From Rhodoferax sp. (GTDB lineage: Bacteria; Pseudomonadota; Gammaproteobacteria; Burkholderiales; Burkholderiaceae_C), in contig NZ_JAUSLE010000030.1 in the NCBI RefSeq assembly GCF_030646845.1, positions 1 through 50,704 on the forward strand: a stretch of DNA of 50,704 nt, in the 5' to 3' direction. This document shows, piece after piece, positions 35,187-44,121 of the stretch (position 1 is its first letter; each line of letters begins with the position of its first letter). Under the pieces are notes generated by a model. That model was not told the origin of the DNA. It ran no database searches and saw only the letters and a list, made by a program, of their open reading frames with translations. A program made the translations under genes and the position numbers.

Positions 35187-36619
35187 GCATGAACCTCGTC
35201 ACCCTTTTGTACCTCTTTGCCAGTGTCTGTTTCATTCAGGCGCTCAAAGGCTTGAGCCATCCCACCACCTCGATTCGCGGTAACCTGTTTGGCATGATCG
35301 GCATGGCGGTGGCGATGGTGACGACCGCCGCCCTGATCTACAAGCTGGCCGGTCAAATGGGCCAGAACGGCGCGTCTGGGCTGTCCTGGGTACTGGGGGC
35401 CTTGCTGGTTGGCGGCACCGCGGGCACCGTGATGGCCAAGCGCGTCGAGATGACCAAGATGCCTGAGCTGGTTGCCTTTATGCACAGCATGATCGGCCTG
35501 GCTGCCGTGTTCATTGCGGTGGCTGCAGTGGCAGAGCCCTGGGCCTTCAGCATTGCGCCCAAGGGGCAGGCCATTCCCATGGGTAACCGCCTGGAACTGT
35601 TCCTGGGCGCGGCCATTGGGGCCATCACTTTCAGCGGCTCCGTGATTGCGTTCGGCAAACTCTCGGGCAAGTACAAGTTCCGTCTGTTCCAGGGTGCGCC
35701 AGTTCAGTTCGCGGGCCAGCACAAGCTCAATCTGGTTCTGGGCCTGGCGATGCTGGGCTTGGGTCTGGCCTTCACAGCAACGGGCGACTGGACGGCCTTT
35801 TTTGCCATGCTGGCCATTGCCTTCGTCATGGGTGTGCTGATCATCATCCCGATTGGCGGGGCTGACATGCCGGTGGTGGTGTCCATGCTCAATAGTTATT
35901 CCGGCTGGGCGGCGGCAGGCATTGGTTTCAGTCTGAACAACGCCATGCTGATCGTCGCGGGCTCGTTGGTGGGAAGCTCGGGGGCAATTCTGAGTTACAT
36001 CATGTGCAAGGCGATGAACCGCTCGTTCTTCAATGTGATCCTGGGGGGCTTCGGTGGAGAGGCCACGACGGCAGCGGCCGGCGCAGCGGTTCAACGGCCG
36101 GTCAAAAGCGGCAGTGCCGACGATGCCGCTTTTGTGCTGAGCAATGCCGAGACGGTGGTGATCGTTCCAGGCTACGGCCTGGCCGTGGCCCGCGCCCAGC
36201 ATGCGGTCAAGGAGCTGGCGCAGAAGCTGACCGACAAGGGCATCACGGTCAAATACGCGATTCACCCGGTGGCCGGCCGCATGCCGGGCCACATGAACGT
36301 GTTGCTGGCCGAGGCGGAAGTGCCGTACGACCAGGTGTTCGAGATGGAAGACATCAACGGCGAATTCGGCCAGGTCGACGTCGCCATCATTCTCGGGGCG
36401 AACGACGTGGTCAACCCTGCCGCGCACGTCAAGGGCAGTCCGATCTACGGCATGCCGATTCTGGAGGCCTACAAGGCCAAGACCGTCATCGTGAACAAGC
36501 GAAGCATGGCCGCGGGCTATGCCGGCCTCGACAACGAGCTGTTCTATATGGACAAGACCATGATGGTGTTTGGCGACGCCAAGAAAGTGGTCGAGGACAT
36601 GGGCAAGGCGATCGAGTGA
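35183..36619 (+). CDS. pntB: NAD(P) transhydrogenase subunit beta
   Basis: A 478-residue subunit with an N-terminal membrane domain of about nine helices (residues 1-270) and a C-terminal NADP(H)-binding domain III. Landmarks are SGSVIAFGKLSGK, MPVVVSMLNSYSGWAA, the loop AETVVIVPGYGLAVARAQHAV and VNKRSMAAGYAGLDNELFY. The length is normal. The start overlaps pntAB by four bases. Together the three genes are a complete, apparently functional transhydrogenase. Confidence 0.97.
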   Translation: MSMNLVTLLYLFASVCFIQALKGLSHPTTSIRGNLFGMIGMAVAMVTTAALIYKLAGQMGQNGASGLSWVLGALLVGGTAGTVMAKRVEMTKMPELVAFMHSMIGLAAVFIAVAAVAEPWAFSIAPKGQAIPMGNRLELFLGAAIGAITFSGSVIAFGKLSGKYKFRLFQGAPVQFAGQHKLNLVLGLAMLGLGLAFTATGDWTAFFAMLAIAFVMGVLIIIPIGGADMPVVVSMLNSYSGWAAAGIGFSLNNAMLIVAGSLVGSSGAILSYIMCKAMNRSFFNVILGGFGGEATTAAAGAAVQRPVKSGSADDAAFVLSNAETVVIVPGYGLAVARAQHAVKELAQKLTDKGITVKYAIHPVAGRMPGHMNVLLAEAEVPYDQVFEMEDINGEFGQVDVAIILGANDVVNPAAHVKGSPIYGMPILEAYKAKTVIVNKRSMAAGYAGLDNELFYMDKTMMVFGDAKKVVEDMGKAIE

Positions 36620-36623
36620 GTTA

Positions 36624-36682
36624 GAGGCGGACGCCTCGAAAATACTAGGGAAAACACATTCGATGCAGGCCGTATCTACGGC
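36624..36682 (+). other. Two small perfect hairpins between pntB and fadD-like gene
   Basis: GAGGCGGACGCCTC (36624-36637) begins 4 bases after the pntB stop, and GCCGTATCTACGGC (36669-36682) lies 32 bases further. Neither has a T-run, so neither is a textbook terminator. The second is in the likely promoter or leader of the acyl-CoA ligase gene, and could be an operator or leader stem. Nothing else is seen in this 103-base gap apart from GGAGA before the next ATG. Confidence 0.45.
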
Positions 36683-36722
36683 GAGAATACTGCCGCTTAT
36701 TTAAGATTTTGGAGACTAGACA

Positions 36723-38396
36723 ATGACAGATCGTATTTGGCTCAAGAGCTATCCGCCAGGCGTTCCCGCGGATCTGGATACGTCGCAGTATTCGTCCCTG
36801 GTGGCCTTGATGGAGGAAAGCTTCAAGAAGTACGCCAGCCGGACTGCCTACAGCTTCATGGGCCGGGATGTGACGTACGGGCAAACCGATAGCCTGAGCC
36901 AGGCCTTTGCCGTTTACCTGCAAAGCCTGGGCCTGGCCAAGGGCGATCGCGTGGCCATCATGATGCCAAACGTGCCCCAGTACCCGGTGGCTGTGGCCGC
37001 CATCCTGCGCGCAGGCTATGTGGTGGTGAACGTCAATCCCTTGTACACGCCGCGCGAGCTGGAGCATCAACTGAAGGATTCCGGCTCCAAAGCCATTGTC
37101 ATCATCGAGAATTTTGCCTTGACGCTGGAGAAATGCATTGCCGCCACCCCGGTCAAGCACGTGGTGCTGTGTGCCATGGGCGATCAGTTGGGTTTGCTCA
37201 AGGGTGCCTTGGTCAACTACGTGGTGCGCAACGTCAAGAAGATGGTTCCCGAGTACAAGCTGCCGGACGCAGTGCGCTTCAACGAGGCAGTGGCGCGGGG
37301 AACCCGGGGGTCGGTCAAAAACGTCAACATCAAGCCTGACGATGTCGCTGTACTGCAGTACACGGGCGGAACAACGGGCGTGTCCAAAGGTGCCGTGCTG
37401 TTGCATCGCAATGTGATCGCCAACGTGCTCCAGTCCGAAGCATGGAATCAGCCTGCCATGAAACAGGTGCCTGCCAATGAACAGCTGACCACAGTTTGCG
37501 CATTGCCGCTGTATCACATCTTTGCTTTTACCGTGGGCATGATGCTGTCGATGCGTACCGGTGGCAAACTGATTCTGATTCCCAACCCGCGCGATTTTCC
37601 GGCGGTCCTCAAGGAGCTGGCCAAGCACACCATCCACAGCTTTCCCGCAGTCAATACGCTTTTCAACGGGCTTGCCAATCATCCGGACTTCAATACCGTT
37701 GACTGGAGTCATCTCAAGGTCTCGCTGGGCGGCGGGACGGCGGTTCAAAGCGGCGTGGCCAAGCTGTGGTTTGAAAAGACCGGGTGTCCGATTTGCGAGG
37801 GCTATGGCTTGTCCGAGACCTCGCCATCCGCCAGCTGCAACCCGGTCACGGCCAAGGAGTACACGGGCACTATCGGCGTACCGCTTCCTGGTACTTACAT
37901 GAAGCTGCTGGACGATGACGGCCAGGAGGTGGCCTTGGGCCAGTCGGGTGAGATTGCCATCAAAGGTCCCCAGGTGATGGCGGGTTACTGGCAGCGTCCC
38001 GATGAAACCGCCAAGGTCATGACTGCAGACGGCTTCTTCAAGTCGGGCGACATCGGGATCATGGATGAACGCGGCTTCTTCAAAATCGTGGATCGCAAGA
38101 AAGACATGATTCTGGTCAGTGGCTTCAATGTATTCCCGACTGAGCTGGAGGATGTCGTGGCCCAACTGGATGGCGTGCTGGAGTGTGCCTGCGTGGGTGT
38201 TCCGGATGCCAAGACCGGTGAGGCGGTCAAGCTGGTGATCGTCAAGAAGAACCCAGATCTGACCGAGGCGCAGGTTCGGGCCTACTGCAAGGAAAACCTG
38301 ACCGGCTACAAGCAGCCCAAGGTTGTCGAATTCCGCGCCGAGTTGCCGAAAACCCCGGTCGGAAAAATTCTCCGCCGGGAATTGCGCGTCAAGTAA
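36723..38396 (+). CDS. fadD: Long-chain acyl-CoA synthetase (FadD-type)
   Basis: A 557-residue AMP-forming ligase that activates fatty acids with ATP and CoA for beta-oxidation. Motifs of the ANL superfamily are clear: the P-loop YTGGTTGVSKGA, LPLYHIFAFTVG, the adenylate site EGYGLSETSPSASCNP, GYWQRPDETAKVM, and the hinge/FACS region DGFFKSGDIGIMDERGFFKIVDRKKD. The catalytic Lys is in TPVGKILRREL near the end. The length is that of E. coli FadD (561). GGAGA stands about 8 bases before the ATG. The stop codon is directly followed by the start of mtnN. Confidence 0.93.
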   Translation: MTDRIWLKSYPPGVPADLDTSQYSSLVALMEESFKKYASRTAYSFMGRDVTYGQTDSLSQAFAVYLQSLGLAKGDRVAIMMPNVPQYPVAVAAILRAGYVVVNVNPLYTPRELEHQLKDSGSKAIVIIENFALTLEKCIAATPVKHVVLCAMGDQLGLLKGALVNYVVRNVKKMVPEYKLPDAVRFNEAVARGTRGSVKNVNIKPDDVAVLQYTGGTTGVSKGAVLLHRNVIANVLQSEAWNQPAMKQVPANEQLTTVCALPLYHIFAFTVGMMLSMRTGGKLILIPNPRDFPAVLKELAKHTIHSFPAVNTLFNGLANHPDFNTVDWSHLKVSLGGGTAVQSGVAKLWFEKTGCPICEGYGLSETSPSASCNPVTAKEYTGTIGVPLPGTYMKLLDDDGQEVALGQSGEIAIKGPQVMAGYWQRPDETAKVMTADGFFKSGDIGIMDERGFFKIVDRKKDMILVSGFNVFPTELEDVVAQLDGVLECACVGVPDAKTGEAVKLVIVKKNPDLTEAQVRAYCKENLTGYKQPKVVEFRAELPKTPVGKILRRELRVK

Positions 38397-39152
38397 TTGA
38401 CCACCGCCATTCTCAGTGCCCTGGCCGAGGAACAACAGGGCTTGGTTGCGCGACTGACCAATCCTGTTCGGGTGACGCGCGCGGGTCGCGAGTTCTGGCG
38501 CGGTGAGTTGCAGGGACGCAGCGTGGTGCTGGCCCTGTCAAGAATTGGCAAGGTGGCGGCGGCCACGACGGCCACGACCCTGATCGAGGCATTCGGCGTG
38601 GGTCGCATCGTTTTCACTGGCGTGGCGGGCGGTGTGGGGCCAGGCGTTCAAGTGGGCGACGTGGTGGTCGCCACTGAGTTCGTCCAGCATGACATGGATG
38701 CGTCCCCGATTTTTCCCTGCTACCAGATTCCGCTTTACGGGCAGTCACGGTTCGCCTGTGACGACTTGCTGACTGCTATGCTTTTGGAAGCAGTCAAGGC
38801 AGGTTTGACGGGGGCTGGAGGCCAATTTAAGCAATTGAATTCGGGCAAAGGCGCGGGCGTGCATGCGGGGCTGATTGCCAGTGGTGATCGGTTTGTGTCT
38901 GGTGCCGACGAATCGCGGGCTTTGCAGGCTGCTTTGCAGGCGGCGGGTTTTGCAACGCTGGCCGTGGAGATGGAGGGAGCGGCCGTGGCCCAAGTGTGTT
39001 TTGACTATGGTGTGCCATTTGCGGCCGTTCGCACCATCTCGGACCGCGCCGATGATCAAGCACATGTGGACTTCCCCACATTTGTGGCGGAAGTGGCGAG
39101 CGGCTACGCGCTTGAAATTGTCAGCAACTTGATGCCGCTGCTACCAAAATAG
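38397..39152 (+). CDS. mtnN: 5'-methylthioadenosine/S-adenosylhomocysteine nucleosidase (MTAN family)
   Basis: A 251-residue nucleoside hydrolase that splits MTA or SAH in the methionine salvage and methyl cycle. Family features are the early acid pair in ALAEEQQG, VFTGVAGGVGPGVQVGD, the catalytic-site VEMEGAAVAQVC and RTISDRADDQAH with its Asp. The start is a TTG placed immediately after the fadD-like stop (TAA-TTG), so expression must rely on re-initiation or coupling. Two copies of the dispersed repeat touch it: one is translated at about residues 126-144 (AMLLEAVKAGLTGAGGQFK), the other covers the stop codon. The length exceeds E. coli MtnN (232) by about the size of that insertion. Confidence 0.88.
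   Translation: MTTAILSALAEEQQGLVARLTNPVRVTRAGREFWRGELQGRSVVLALSRIGKVAAATTATTLIEAFGVGRIVFTGVAGGVGPGVQVGDVVVATEFVQHDMDASPIFPCYQIPLYGQSRFACDDLLTAMLLEAVKAGLTGAGGQFKQLNSGKGAGVHAGLIASGDRFVSGADESRALQAALQAAGFATLAVEMEGAAVAQVCFDYGVPFAAVRTISDRADDQAHVDFPTFVAEVASGYALEIVSNLMPLLPK
38772..38828 (+). repeat. Dispersed ~57-nt repeat, copy D, inside mtnN
   Basis: It begins ACTGCTATG, has GAAGCAG in the middle and GACGGGGGCTGGAGGCCA at the end, in the same register as the leuS copy (GACGGGGGC shared exactly). It is in the coding direction and is translated in frame. Confidence 0.72.
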
Positions 39153-39193
39153 TAGCTGCCGACGCTTTCCTGACGGCGGCGATGGTCTGATTT
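39137..39193 (+). repeat. Dispersed ~57-nt repeat, copy G, over the mtnN stop codon
   Basis: It begins GCTGCTACCAAAATAGTAGC, continues TGCCGACGC and reaches GACGGCGGCGA. It aligns without gaps to the leuS copy, sharing GCTGCTA, GTAGCTGC and GACGG. The TAG of TAGTAGC at 39150-39152 is the stop codon of mtnN, so the element supplies the end of the protein. It fills the whole gap to the convergent corA. Confidence 0.7.
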
Positions 39194-40178
39194 ACTTCAA
39201 CCAGCCGCGCTTTCTGAAATACCACATCGGTACCACCGCGCTGGCCACCATCAGCGCCAGGGCGTACGGATAGCCCAGCGACCAGTCCAGTTCAGGCATG
39301 TACTTGAAGTTCATGCCATACAGACTGGCAATCAGGGTAGGTGGCAACAGCGCCACGCTGGCCACCGAAAAAATCTTGATGATCTTGTTCTGGTTGATGT
39401 TGATGAAACCCACGGTGGCGTCCATCAGGAAGTTGATCTTGTCGAACAGGAAAGCCGTATGTGAATCCAGTGAGTCCATATCGCGCAAAATTTGCCGCGC
39501 TTCTTCAAACTGCTCGCCGTTGAGCATCTTGCTTCGCATCATGAAACTCACGGCGCGCCGGGTATCCATCACATTGCGGCGAATGCGTCCACTCATGTCT
39601 TCGTGGCGCGCAATGGCCCCCAGCACCTCACCCGCCATGACATCAGTCACATCGCCCGAAAGCACTTTGTTGCTGACCTTTTCGAGTTCATCGTAAATCC
39701 CCTCCAGTGTGTCAGCGGAGTATTCGGCGTCGGCGTCAAACAGCTTGAGCAGGACTTCCTTGGCGTCTTCAATCAGTCCGGGAGCCCGGCGTGCGCGCAT
39801 GCGCAGCAGGCGGAAGACTGGTACGTCTTCATCGTGAATCGAAAACAGCACACCCTTGCTCTTGAGTTCGTCGTTTTCCAGATTCAGGATGAACGCGACA
39901 CGCACGGTGTGGGGTTCTTCATTGTCGGCGACCAAAAAATCGCTACGGATGTGCAGTTCGCCGTTATCTTCCCTGTAAAAGCGTGCCGATTCCTCAATGT
40001 CCTCGTCCATCGCATCTTCCGGGATGGACAGGCCGTAGTATTGTTTGACCCAGCGCTTTTCCTCAAGGGTGGGGGACTCCAGGTCGACCCAGATTGGCTG
40101 GAATTTTGACAGTTCCGCCAATGACTCGATCTCTTCCTGGAAGAGGCGGCCATTGGCGAGCGTGAAGATGTTGAGCAT
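39192..40178 (-). CDS. corA: Magnesium/cobalt transporter CorA
   Basis: A 328-residue CorA-type channel for Mg2+ uptake. A large acidic cytoplasmic N-terminal domain and long coiled helix (about residues 150-260) precede two C-terminal membrane segments. The pore signature is Gly288-Met289-Asn290 in YGMNFKYMPELDW, and the protein ends with the basic FRKRGWLK. The start is ATG 40178 with AGAG a few bases ahead. A fully paired hairpin on the same strand lies in its leader. It converges on mtnN with the dispersed repeat as the only spacer. Confidence 0.96.
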   Translation of the reverse strand: MLNIFTLANGRLFQEEIESLAELSKFQPIWVDLESPTLEEKRWVKQYYGLSIPEDAMDEDIEESARFYREDNGELHIRSDFLVADNEEPHTVRVAFILNLENDELKSKGVLFSIHDEDVPVFRLLRMRARRAPGLIEDAKEVLLKLFDADAEYSADTLEGIYDELEKVSNKVLSGDVTDVMAGEVLGAIARHEDMSGRIRRNVMDTRRAVSFMMRSKMLNGEQFEEARQILRDMDSLDSHTAFLFDKINFLMDATVGFININQNKIIKIFSVASVALLPPTLIASLYGMNFKYMPELDWSLGYPYALALMVASAVVPMWYFRKRGWLK

Positions 40179-40227
40179 GACTCACTCTCTTGTAATTGAT
40201 TGCATCTGGCGGAGGTCGCTGGCCTTT

Positions 40228-40263
40228 GCTTTCAACCCCGATGCCGTCAAGGGAGTTGAAAGC
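40228..40263 (-). other. Long hairpin in the corA leader / patatin-corA gap
   Basis: Arms 40228-40239 and 40252-40263 pair over 12 positions with a 12-base loop. On the minus strand, which is the sense of both neighbouring genes, the one imperfect pair is a G-U wobble, whereas on the plus strand it would be a C-A mismatch. This favours a minus-strand RNA structure. It lies 49 bases before the corA start and 73 after the patatin stop. No T-run follows, so it may be a leader element or a transcript-stabilising 3' stem. Confidence 0.55.
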
Positions 40264-40336
40264 TACCAACTGGGGCAGGTTTCCAAGGAGAGTTCTCCGG
40301 GAGTCAATGTGGCGAAATTATCGCATTGCAGGACAG

Positions 40337-41542
40337 TCATGCGCCACTGAAAAAGGCCAAAACTTCTGCTTTTCTCGCATAAGCGTCGTTTTCGCCCATG
40401 GCGATGAGCGCCTGCACAAAGCCGGGTTCGAACAACAGGTAGCTTGCCAGCGTCCCGCCGCCGCCCTTGAGGATGCCCAGACCACCCAAGGCATTGCGGG
40501 TAGGCGCTGGAAGCTCCCCGACGTGCTCCTGGGCGAGGGCATCCAGTGACTGCGTAGGCTGGATCGCCAGCACGTCAACAGGGCGGAACGGCAAGACCGA
40601 TGCGGCTTCTCGTGGCAGTTGCCTGAGCGTTTGCGTGACGCGATGGGTCTGCTCTACGTCGGCACGCAGGGTGTCATGGAATACGCTGGCCATCGCATGG
40701 CCAGCGATGTTGCCCAACGCGGGCTCGCGCACGGGCGCGTCGGCCGCATGGCGGGCGAAACCCGCGCGCTCGGGTTGTCCTACGCCCACGGCAAACACCT
40801 TTTGAGCCCCCAGATGCAGGGCCGGTGACAGCGGCGAGATCTGCCGCATGGAGCCGTCGCCAAAATATTCCTGGTGACGATCCACCGCCAGACGGGTCGA
40901 TGGAAACAGAAAAGGAATCGCGCTGGATGCCATCAGGTGCTCGATTCCGATGCGCTGAAATCCGGCGCGCCGCCCTGGGCGAGCCCACGCGCGAAACGGG
41001 TTGTCTGGCGCGGTGTGGCAAAACGTCCAATGAACACCACTCGTATAGCTCGAGGCTGTGACTGCCAGCGCCTCGATCGTGTGGGTGCGCAGGGCTTCCT
41101 CCACGCCCGGCAGCGACACCGCCCGCTGAAGGGTATCGCGCAGAGGCAGATTGTCAAGAATCGCGCCATTGGCCCGCGCGTGGCGTGACAGGCTCCATGC
41201 GGCGATCAACTTGTTGAAGCGTGCCCAGGGGGACACGTTCAGCTGGTAAACACCGGAGGACCTGAGGTCACCCCAAAACTGCGTCAGCCGTTCAAACGCC
41301 TGCAATCCGTTTGTCGCGTACCCTGCCAGACAGGCGGCATTGATGGCCCCGGCCGAAGTGCCCACCAGGACTTGAAACGGAAAGAATCTCGCAGTTTGAG
41401 GCTTCGACTTCAGGATGGACGCGAGCGCCCGCAGAACGCCCACCTGGTAGGCCGTTCGTGCGCCTCCACCCATCAGCACCAGTGCCGTGACGGGCCGGGC
41501 TGGACGGCTGAGACTGGCATGGATGATGGTGTCGAGGCTCAT
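40337..41542 (-). CDS. Patatin-like phospholipase
   Basis: A 401-residue patatin-family acyl hydrolase. It shows the Gly-rich oxyanion loop LMGGGARTAYQVG near residue 24, the nucleophile Ser63 in VGTSAGAINAA and the dyad Asp in YFGDGSMRQ. Such enzymes release fatty acids from phospholipids or glycerides in the cytoplasm or at the membrane. ATG 41542 (MSLDTIIHASLSR) is preferred; an in-frame ATG at 41578 adds 12 residues. It ends 158 bases upstream of corA, so co-transcription is possible but not shown. The family is firm, the substrate unknown. Confidence 0.88.
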   Translation of the reverse strand: MSLDTIIHASLSRPARPVTALVLMGGGARTAYQVGVLRALASILKSKPQTARFFPFQVLVGTSAGAINAACLAGYATNGLQAFERLTQFWGDLRSSGVYQLNVSPWARFNKLIAAWSLSRHARANGAILDNLPLRDTLQRAVSLPGVEEALRTHTIEALAVTASSYTSGVHWTFCHTAPDNPFRAWARPGRRAGFQRIGIEHLMASSAIPFLFPSTRLAVDRHQEYFGDGSMRQISPLSPALHLGAQKVFAVGVGQPERAGFARHAADAPVREPALGNIAGHAMASVFHDTLRADVEQTHRVTQTLRQLPREAASVLPFRPVDVLAIQPTQSLDALAQEHVGELPAPTRNALGGLGILKGGGGTLASYLLFEPGFVQALIAMGENDAYARKAEVLAFFSGA

Positions 41543-41654
41543 GCGCCCATTGTGCAGGGATGCAGGAGTTGGGCGCAAGCCTGACGAGCGAGGAGTCTCG
41601 ACACTAGACGGTGCTGCAAATTCTTTTTTTGTTGCTTTGCGTCAAAGAAAGGGA

Positions 41655-41683
41655 TTGCAATTCCAGCTTATCGGGGGCATAGT
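41655..41683 (+). promoter_or_regulatory. Candidate sigma-70 promoter for hpf-ptsN
   Basis: TTGCAA (41655-41660) and CATAGT (41678-41683) are 17 bases apart in the gap between the patatin and hpf genes, giving a leader of about 85 bases. The rest of this 234-base gap has only an AT-rich run (TTCTTTTTTTG) and no gene. I see no clear sigma-54 site. Confidence 0.45.
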
Positions 41684-41776
41684 GAACTTGTCGACAATGT
41701 TTTTGAGTTCTGGTTTTGTGTGCTGCGTGCATTCCGCAGGCAGCTTTTTCAACCCGAGAGCAACAGGAGGCCATTT

Positions 41777-42106
41777 ATGAACTTGACGATCAGCGGTCAT
41801 CACCTCGAAGTCACCCCAGCCTTGCGCAGTTACGTTACGACCAAGCTTGATCGGATCATGCGGCATTTTGACCAGGTAGTAGATGTCAAGGTGCTACTCA
41901 CTGTGGAAAAACAAAAGGAAAAAGAACGACGGCAACGAGCGGAATGCAATATTCATGTCAAGGGTAACGACATGTTTGCCGAGAGTTCGCATGCTGACTT
42001 GTACGCTGCTGTGGATGAACTGGTGGACAAGCTCGATCGACAAGTCGTTCGACACAAGGATCGCCTGCAAAATCATCATCACGATGCGCCAAAGCGATTG
42101 ATGTGA
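41777..42106 (+). CDS. hpf: Ribosome hibernation promoting factor (short HPF)
   Basis: A 109-residue HPF/YfiA-family protein that binds the decoding centre of the 30S subunit in stationary phase and helps form 100S ribosomes. The sequence [33 protein letters not shown] is typical; it has the basic beta-strand region [23 protein letters not shown] and a His-rich tail. The ATG is preceded by AGGAGG. It stands before ptsN, a common order in proteobacteria where rpoN often lies upstream; rpoN is absent here. Confidence 0.95.
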   Translation: MNLTISGHHLEVTPALRSYVTTKLDRIMRHFDQVVDVKVLLTVEKQKEKERRQRAECNIHVKGNDMFAESSHADLYAAVDELVDKLDRQVVRHKDRLQNHHHDAPKRLM

Positions 42107-42130
42107 GGCCGCAAGCCTGAATTCAGACCG

Positions 42131-42159
42131 AGCCGCCCGCTCCCGCGCGCGGCTTTTTT
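42131..42159 (+). terminator. Rho-independent terminator after hpf
   Basis: AGCCGC and GCGGCT pair around a 12-base GC-rich loop and run into TTTTTT, 25 bases after the hpf stop. It separates hpf from ptsN, at least partially. Confidence 0.8.
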
Positions 42160-42199
42160 GCACCCGGGGTGGCTTGGGTGCATAATCTGCCACCCAATC

Positions 42200-42667
42200 A
42201 TGAACCGACTCGCATCCATCCTGCCCGTTGCACAAGTGCTTGTGCATGTTGATGCCACCAGCAAGAAGAGAGCTTTTGAAGAAGCAGGCTTGCTGTTTGA
42301 AAACCTTCACGGCTTCAGTCGTTCGCTGGTCACCGACAGCCTGTTTTCCCGAGAACGTCTGGGATCGACCGGTCTGGGTCATGGGGTTGCCATTCCGCAT
42401 GGTCGCATCAAGGGCCTCAAGGCGCCCATGGCGGCGGTGCTCCAGTTGGCCCATCCCATCGGTTTTGATGCGCCCGACGAACAGGCGGTCAGCCTGCTGA
42501 TTTTCCTGCTGGTGCCCGAGGCGGCGACCCAAAAGCATCTGGAAATCCTGTCAGAGATTGCCGAAATGCTGAGCGACGGCGGGCTGCGCGAAAAACTGGC
42601 TGCCAGTGCCAGCGCGGCGGATCTGCATGACCTCATCGCCAAATGGCAATCGGCACAAGTGGCCTGA
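42200..42667 (+). CDS. ptsN: PTS IIA-Ntr protein PtsN
   Basis: A 155-residue nitrogen-PTS EIIA regulator that is phosphorylated on His and regulates potassium uptake, sensor kinases and carbon/nitrogen balance. The phospho-acceptor His67 is in GHGVAIPHGRI. The start is ATG 42200 (MNRLASILP), typical of the family; there is no strong ribosome-binding site. The next gene, hprK, codes the kinase/phosphorylase of the same incomplete PTS, characteristic of betaproteobacteria. Confidence 0.95.
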   Translation: MNRLASILPVAQVLVHVDATSKKRAFEEAGLLFENLHGFSRSLVTDSLFSRERLGSTGLGHGVAIPHGRIKGLKAPMAAVLQLAHPIGFDAPDEQAVSLLIFLLVPEAATQKHLEILSEIAEMLSDGGLREKLAASASAADLHDLIAKWQSAQVA

Positions 42668-42706
42668 TCACTGTCGGGCGACTCGCCTGACGCTACTGGA
42701 TTCGAT

Positions 42707-43657
42707 GTGAAACCTACCGTCGTCAGCGCCGATGTATTGTTCGAAGAGTTCCGTGGCACCTTGAAGTGGGAGTGGCTGGCGGGTCTGGGCGCCTCTGAGC
42801 GCCGCTTTGATGAGGTTGCCGTAACGGCCGCGCGCTCCGGGGCGGATCTGGTCGGTTACCTCAATTACATTCATCCCTATCGCGTCCAGATTCTGGGTCA
42901 ACGCGAGATCGCCTACCTCACCAACGCGACGCCGGAAGATTGCGCCCGCCGGATTTCCAGAATCGTGACGCTGGAGCCGCCTGTGCTGGTTCTGGCCGAT
43001 GGGCAGGTCGCGCCGGATGCCCTGCTGTCCATGTGCGAACGGGCCCAGATTCCGATGTTCGCGACGGAGGGTTCATCGGCTTTTGTGATTGATGTGCTGC
43101 GGGCCTATCTGTCCAAGCACTTTGCAGACCGCAGCTCAATGCATGGCGTGTTCATGGATATTCTCGGTCTGGGTGTGATGATCACGGGGGAGTCAGGGCT
43201 TGGAAAAAGCGAGTTGGGACTGGAACTGATCTCGCGCGGCAACGGTCTGGTGGCCGACGACGCAGTAGACCTGTTTCGCATCAATCAGGACACCATTGAA
43301 GGGCGCTGCCCCGAGTTGTTGATGAACCTGCTGGAGGTACGGGGCATCGGCCTGCTCGATATCCGGGCCATCTTTGGTGAAACGGCGGTTCGGCGAAGAA
43401 TGCGTCTCAAGCTCATCGTGCACCTGGTGCGCCGCGAAACGCTGGAGCGCGAGTACGAACGCATCCCCTATGAGCCACTGACTCAGGACGTGTTGGGCGT
43501 TCCCGTGCGAAAAGTTGTGATCCAGGTGGTTGCGGGCCGCAATATTGCCGTTCTGGTAGAGGCAGCCGTGCGCAACACCATTCTGCAACTACGTGGGATT
43601 GACACCTACCAGGAGTTTGTGGAGCGCCACCGCAAGGCCATGGACTCGACTGAGTAA
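42707..43657 (+). CDS. hprK: HPr kinase/phosphorylase
   Basis: A 316-residue bifunctional enzyme that phosphorylates and dephosphorylates HPr on Ser. The P-loop is Gly161-ESGLGKS, preceded by the catalytic His146 in SMHGVFMDI. Downstream are [11 protein letters not shown] and [15 protein letters not shown], the HprK signature. It begins with GTG at 42707, 39 bases after ptsN. It converges on fur with 17 bases between, containing only the short palindrome GACGGCGCCGTC. Confidence 0.96.
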   Translation: MKPTVVSADVLFEEFRGTLKWEWLAGLGASERRFDEVAVTAARSGADLVGYLNYIHPYRVQILGQREIAYLTNATPEDCARRISRIVTLEPPVLVLADGQVAPDALLSMCERAQIPMFATEGSSAFVIDVLRAYLSKHFADRSSMHGVFMDILGLGVMITGESGLGKSELGLELISRGNGLVADDAVDLFRINQDTIEGRCPELLMNLLEVRGIGLLDIRAIFGETAVRRRMRLKLIVHLVRRETLEREYERIPYEPLTQDVLGVPVRKVVIQVVAGRNIAVLVEAAVRNTILQLRGIDTYQEFVERHRKAMDSTE

Positions 43658-43674
43658 GGTCTGACGGCGCCGTC

Positions 43675-44121
43675 TCAGCTGTGACCGCGTGTGGAGACCG
43701 GCCGGTTCGGACATTTGTCCTTGACGCAATGAGCGTACAGGCTCAGGGCATGGTCGGCGATGGCAAAGCCCTTGGTCTTGGCGACCGCGTGCTGGCGCTT
43801 CTCAATTTCTGCGTCGTAAAACTCTTCCACTTTGCCGCAATCCAGACAAACCAGATGGTCGTGGTGCTGTCCCTCGTTGAGCTCATAGACTGCCTTGCCG
43901 CCCTCAAAGTGGCTCCGGCTCAGAATGTCGGCTTGCTCGAACTGGGCCAGGACGCGGTAAACGGTGGCCAGACCGACATCCGATCGCTCTTCCAGCAAGA
44001 CGCGGAACACATCCTCGGCCGTCATGTGGCGCTGCGCGCCCTTCTGGAATATCTCCAGTATTTTTAGCCGGGGCAGGGTGGCCTTGAGTCCGGTGCTTTT
44101 CAGTTCGTCGATATTGGTCAT
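43675..44121 (-). CDS. fur: Ferric uptake regulator Fur
   Basis: A 148-residue Fe2+-dependent repressor. The DNA-binding domain comprises residues 1-80 with [10 protein letters not shown] and [14 protein letters not shown]. The metal region is HHDH (86-89), and the structural zinc cysteines are Cys92/Cys95 (CLDCG) and Cys132/Cys137 (HCVKDKC). The start is ATG 44121. It is divergent from bamE across 85 bases, an arrangement conserved in many beta- and gammaproteobacteria. I see no obvious Fur box in front of it. Confidence 0.97.
   Translation of the reverse strand: MTNIDELKSTGLKATLPRLKILEIFQKGAQRHMTAEDVFRVLLEERSDVGLATVYRVLAQFEQADILSRSHFEGGKAVYELNEGQHHDHLVCLDCGKVEEFYDAEIEKRQHAVAKTKGFAIADHALSLYAHCVKDKCPNRPVSTRGHS

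Noticed and set aside
40337..40360. AAGGCCAAAAC near the patatin stop as the end of a repeat copy
   Set aside because: Only the final word matches; the rest of the 57-base skeleton is absent.
43663..43674. GACGGCGCCGTC palindrome between hprK and fur as a bidirectional terminator
   Set aside because: It has no loop and no T-run on either side, and such GC palindromes are frequent in this composition.
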